Source: an uncultured Lentisphaerota bacterium (GTDB taxonomy: Bacteria > Verrucomicrobiota > Kiritimatiellia > CAIQIC01). Taken from it: a stretch of DNA of 38,436 nt. The stretch is taken from positions 1-38,436 of the forward strand of contig CAIWHP010000279.1 in NCBI GenBank assembly GCA_903912445.1, written 5' to 3'. Of this stretch, positions 37,246 to 38,436 are shown piece by piece. Below the pieces are notes generated by a model. It was given only the letters and a program-made list of their open reading frames with translations, was not told where the DNA came from and searched no databases. Position 1 is the first letter of the stretch; each line of letters begins with the position of its first letter. Made by a program: the position numbers and the translations under genes.

Positions 37246-38280
37246 TCATTTCACACCCCGTTGTGGCGCGCGGCGCCAGGCCAGCGGCGCACAGCCAAAG
37301 CGCCGGCGGAAGGCGGTGGCGAAATACTGGCTGGACCGGAAGCCGCAGTCGAGCGCGATCGCGGTGACGGCGCGCCGGGGCTCCGCGCGCAGGCGCTGCG
37401 CGGCATATTCAAGGCGACAGCGGATGAGGTATTGGATCGGGTTGAGGTTGGTCAGGCTGCGGCAGTGCTCCGCGAATTGCGTCACGCCCATGCCGCAGTG
37501 GGCGGCCAGCGCGTCCACCGACCACGGCTCGGCGAGGTTCGCCGGATGGCCGGCCAGGTCCCTGAGGAACAAATCCACCGTGCGCCGGCGCGTGATGAGC
37601 TTGGCGTCGGCGCGCCGGCATTGCGCGCGCAGCGCCGTGAGCAGATTCAGCAGCAGATGGTTCAGGTGGACCGTGAGGCACGAGACGATGCGCGCCCGGC
37701 CGTGCCGCTCGACACAGCCGGCGAGCTCGGCAAAGCTGTGCGCCAGCTCCGGCGTGCTGCGCCAGACGGGGTGCTCGTTGAGCCGCAGCTTGTCGGTCAG
37801 CTCCAGCAGGTCGGCGGGCTCCAGCACGAGCCAGGACGGCCAGCGCCAGCTCTGGCTCGGCCGGCGCACGCCCACGTCCAGAATCAGCCAGTGCAGGCGG
37901 CCGGGGCCGATATGGGGGTCGCCGAGCCGGTGCAGCTGCCACGGACGCGTGATCGTCAGGTCGCCGGGCTGCAACGCGAAGGTGCGGCCGTCCACAACGA
38001 ACGGCATCCGGCCGGTTTCCAGGAAAACGATCTCGATGCCCTCGTTGCGGTGGTCCTCGAGCCCCCAGTCTTGCGCGCCCCACGCATCCCAGTGGCCGAG
38101 GCTGGTGACGCCGGGCAGCACGGCCGGGGCCAGCCGCGCGCCGGGATAATGGCCGTGGGTCAGCGCGTGGAACTTGATCTTGCCCGCCGCAACCGCCGCG
38201 CGCTGCGGCGCGCACGAGTCGATGCGGTACACCCGCCCGCCCTGGCGGTAGAGCGGCGGCCGTGGAGGCAGCTGCGGCAT
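37246..38280 (-). CDS. AraC-family transcriptional regulator
   Basis: A 344-residue regulator. The N-terminal half has a cupin-type sensor region (MPFVVDGRTFALQPGDLTIT, about 95-115, then RLHWLILDVG). The C-terminal 100 residues have the two AraC helix-turn-helices: VDALAAHCGMGVTQFAEHCR and VTAIALDCGFRSSQYFATAF. In polysaccharide-using bacteria such regulators often control adjacent hydrolases. The neighbours fit: a secreted hydrolase downstream and a divergent exported protein upstream. The inducer is unknown. The 106-bp divergent region has a near-palindrome at 38335-38348. Confidence 0.93.
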   Translation of the reverse strand: MPQLPPRPPLYRQGGRVYRIDSCAPQRAAVAAGKIKFHALTHGHYPGARLAPAVLPGVTSLGHWDAWGAQDWGLEDHRNEGIEIVFLETGRMPFVVDGRTFALQPGDLTITRPWQLHRLGDPHIGPGRLHWLILDVGVRRPSQSWRWPSWLVLEPADLLELTDKLRLNEHPVWRSTPELAHSFAELAGCVERHGRARIVSCLTVHLNHLLLNLLTALRAQCRRADAKLITRRRTVDLFLRDLAGHPANLAEPWSVDALAAHCGMGVTQFAEHCRSLTNLNPIQYLIRCRLEYAAQRLRAEPRRAVTAIALDCGFRSSQYFATAFRRRFGCAPLAWRRAPQRGVK

Positions 38281-38334
38281 AAATGTTCAATATCCACCGC
38301 CGGGTAAAATAGCAAGACACAACCCCCGCCATCC

Positions 38335-38348
38335 GCTAGCATGCTGGC
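38335..38348. promoter_or_regulatory. Near-palindrome in the araC divergent region
   Basis: GCTAGCATGCTGGC, self-complementary except for one mirrored pair, sits 55 bp upstream of the AraC ATG and 39 bp upstream of the divergent ATG. It is a possible operator site. Confidence 0.3.
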
Positions 38349-38386
38349 GTTCAAAATTCAGCCGGTCTTCCGGGCGGGAGAAGAAA

Positions 38387-38436
38387 ATGAAACTGCACAG
38401 GCTCATGATCGCGGGTTTGGCGGCGGTGCTGTGGAC
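38387..38436 (+). CDS. Start of an exported protein, cut by the window end
   Basis: The ATG at 38387 follows GGGAG by 7 nt and begins MKLHRLMIAGLAAVLW, a typical signal-peptide start with a basic n-region and hydrophobic core. Only 16 codons are visible, so no function can be given. It is divergent from the AraC gene and likely under its control. Confidence 0.6.
   Translation, partial: MKLHRLMIAGLAAVLW

Overview
The window comes from a GC-rich bacterium. My best guess is the Planctomycetota-Verrucomicrobiota-Kiritimatiellota-Lentisphaerota neighbourhood. This rests on gene content (bifunctional fucokinase/GDP-fucose pyrophosphorylase, GbsR and NusG-like regulators heading a polysaccharide operon, a four-helix-bundle protein with the C-terminal suffix domain, secreted proteins of types common there) and on many short, family-wise repeats between genes. 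I cannot confirm it without a search. Coding density is high, and most genes up to about 22.2 kb are on the minus strand.

Region 1 (1-8.6 kb, minus strand) is one transcription unit, read from 8.58 kb downward: GbsR/MarR-type regulator, NusG/RfaH-like antiterminator, GDP-mannose 4,6-dehydratase, bifunctional fucokinase/fucose-1-phosphate guanylyltransferase, GDP-L-fucose synthase and an O-antigen ligase-type membrane protein. It combines de novo and salvage routes to GDP-L-fucose with export or ligation of a surface glycan.

Region 2 (8.6-22.2 kb) is mostly housekeeping: a Tat-exported DJ-1/PfpI protein, a secreted coiled-coil protein, a NahK-like sugar kinase, glgC, holB, tmk, cysS, a DUF3892 protein, an AtpZ-like protein, folE, and gatC-gatA-gatB, with folE divergent from gatC.

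Region 3 (22.2-25.1 kb) is visibly AT-richer and holds a compact restriction-modification module (vsr, dcm, HNH endonuclease) inserted downstream of gatB.

Region 4 (25.1-30.6 kb) is repeat-rich. It carries five copies of an approximately 82-bp imperfect palindrome, two copies of a 220-bp composite element, an 84-bp-period tandem repeat, a fibronectin-III protein, a secreted LTxEQ-motif protein, an M55 peptidase, and a four-helix-bundle gene interrupted by a 50-bp perfect-ended palindrome that brings an in-frame TAG.

Region 5 (30.6-38.4 kb) is a signalling cluster: a PAS/HisKA_3 hybrid kinase, a PilZ protein, a SHOCT-like lipoprotein, and a second hybrid kinase split by a single in-frame TAA in its PAS domain. 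It is followed by a secreted alpha/beta hydrolase, an AraC regulator and the start of a divergent exported protein. I see no rRNA, tRNA or CRISPR array.
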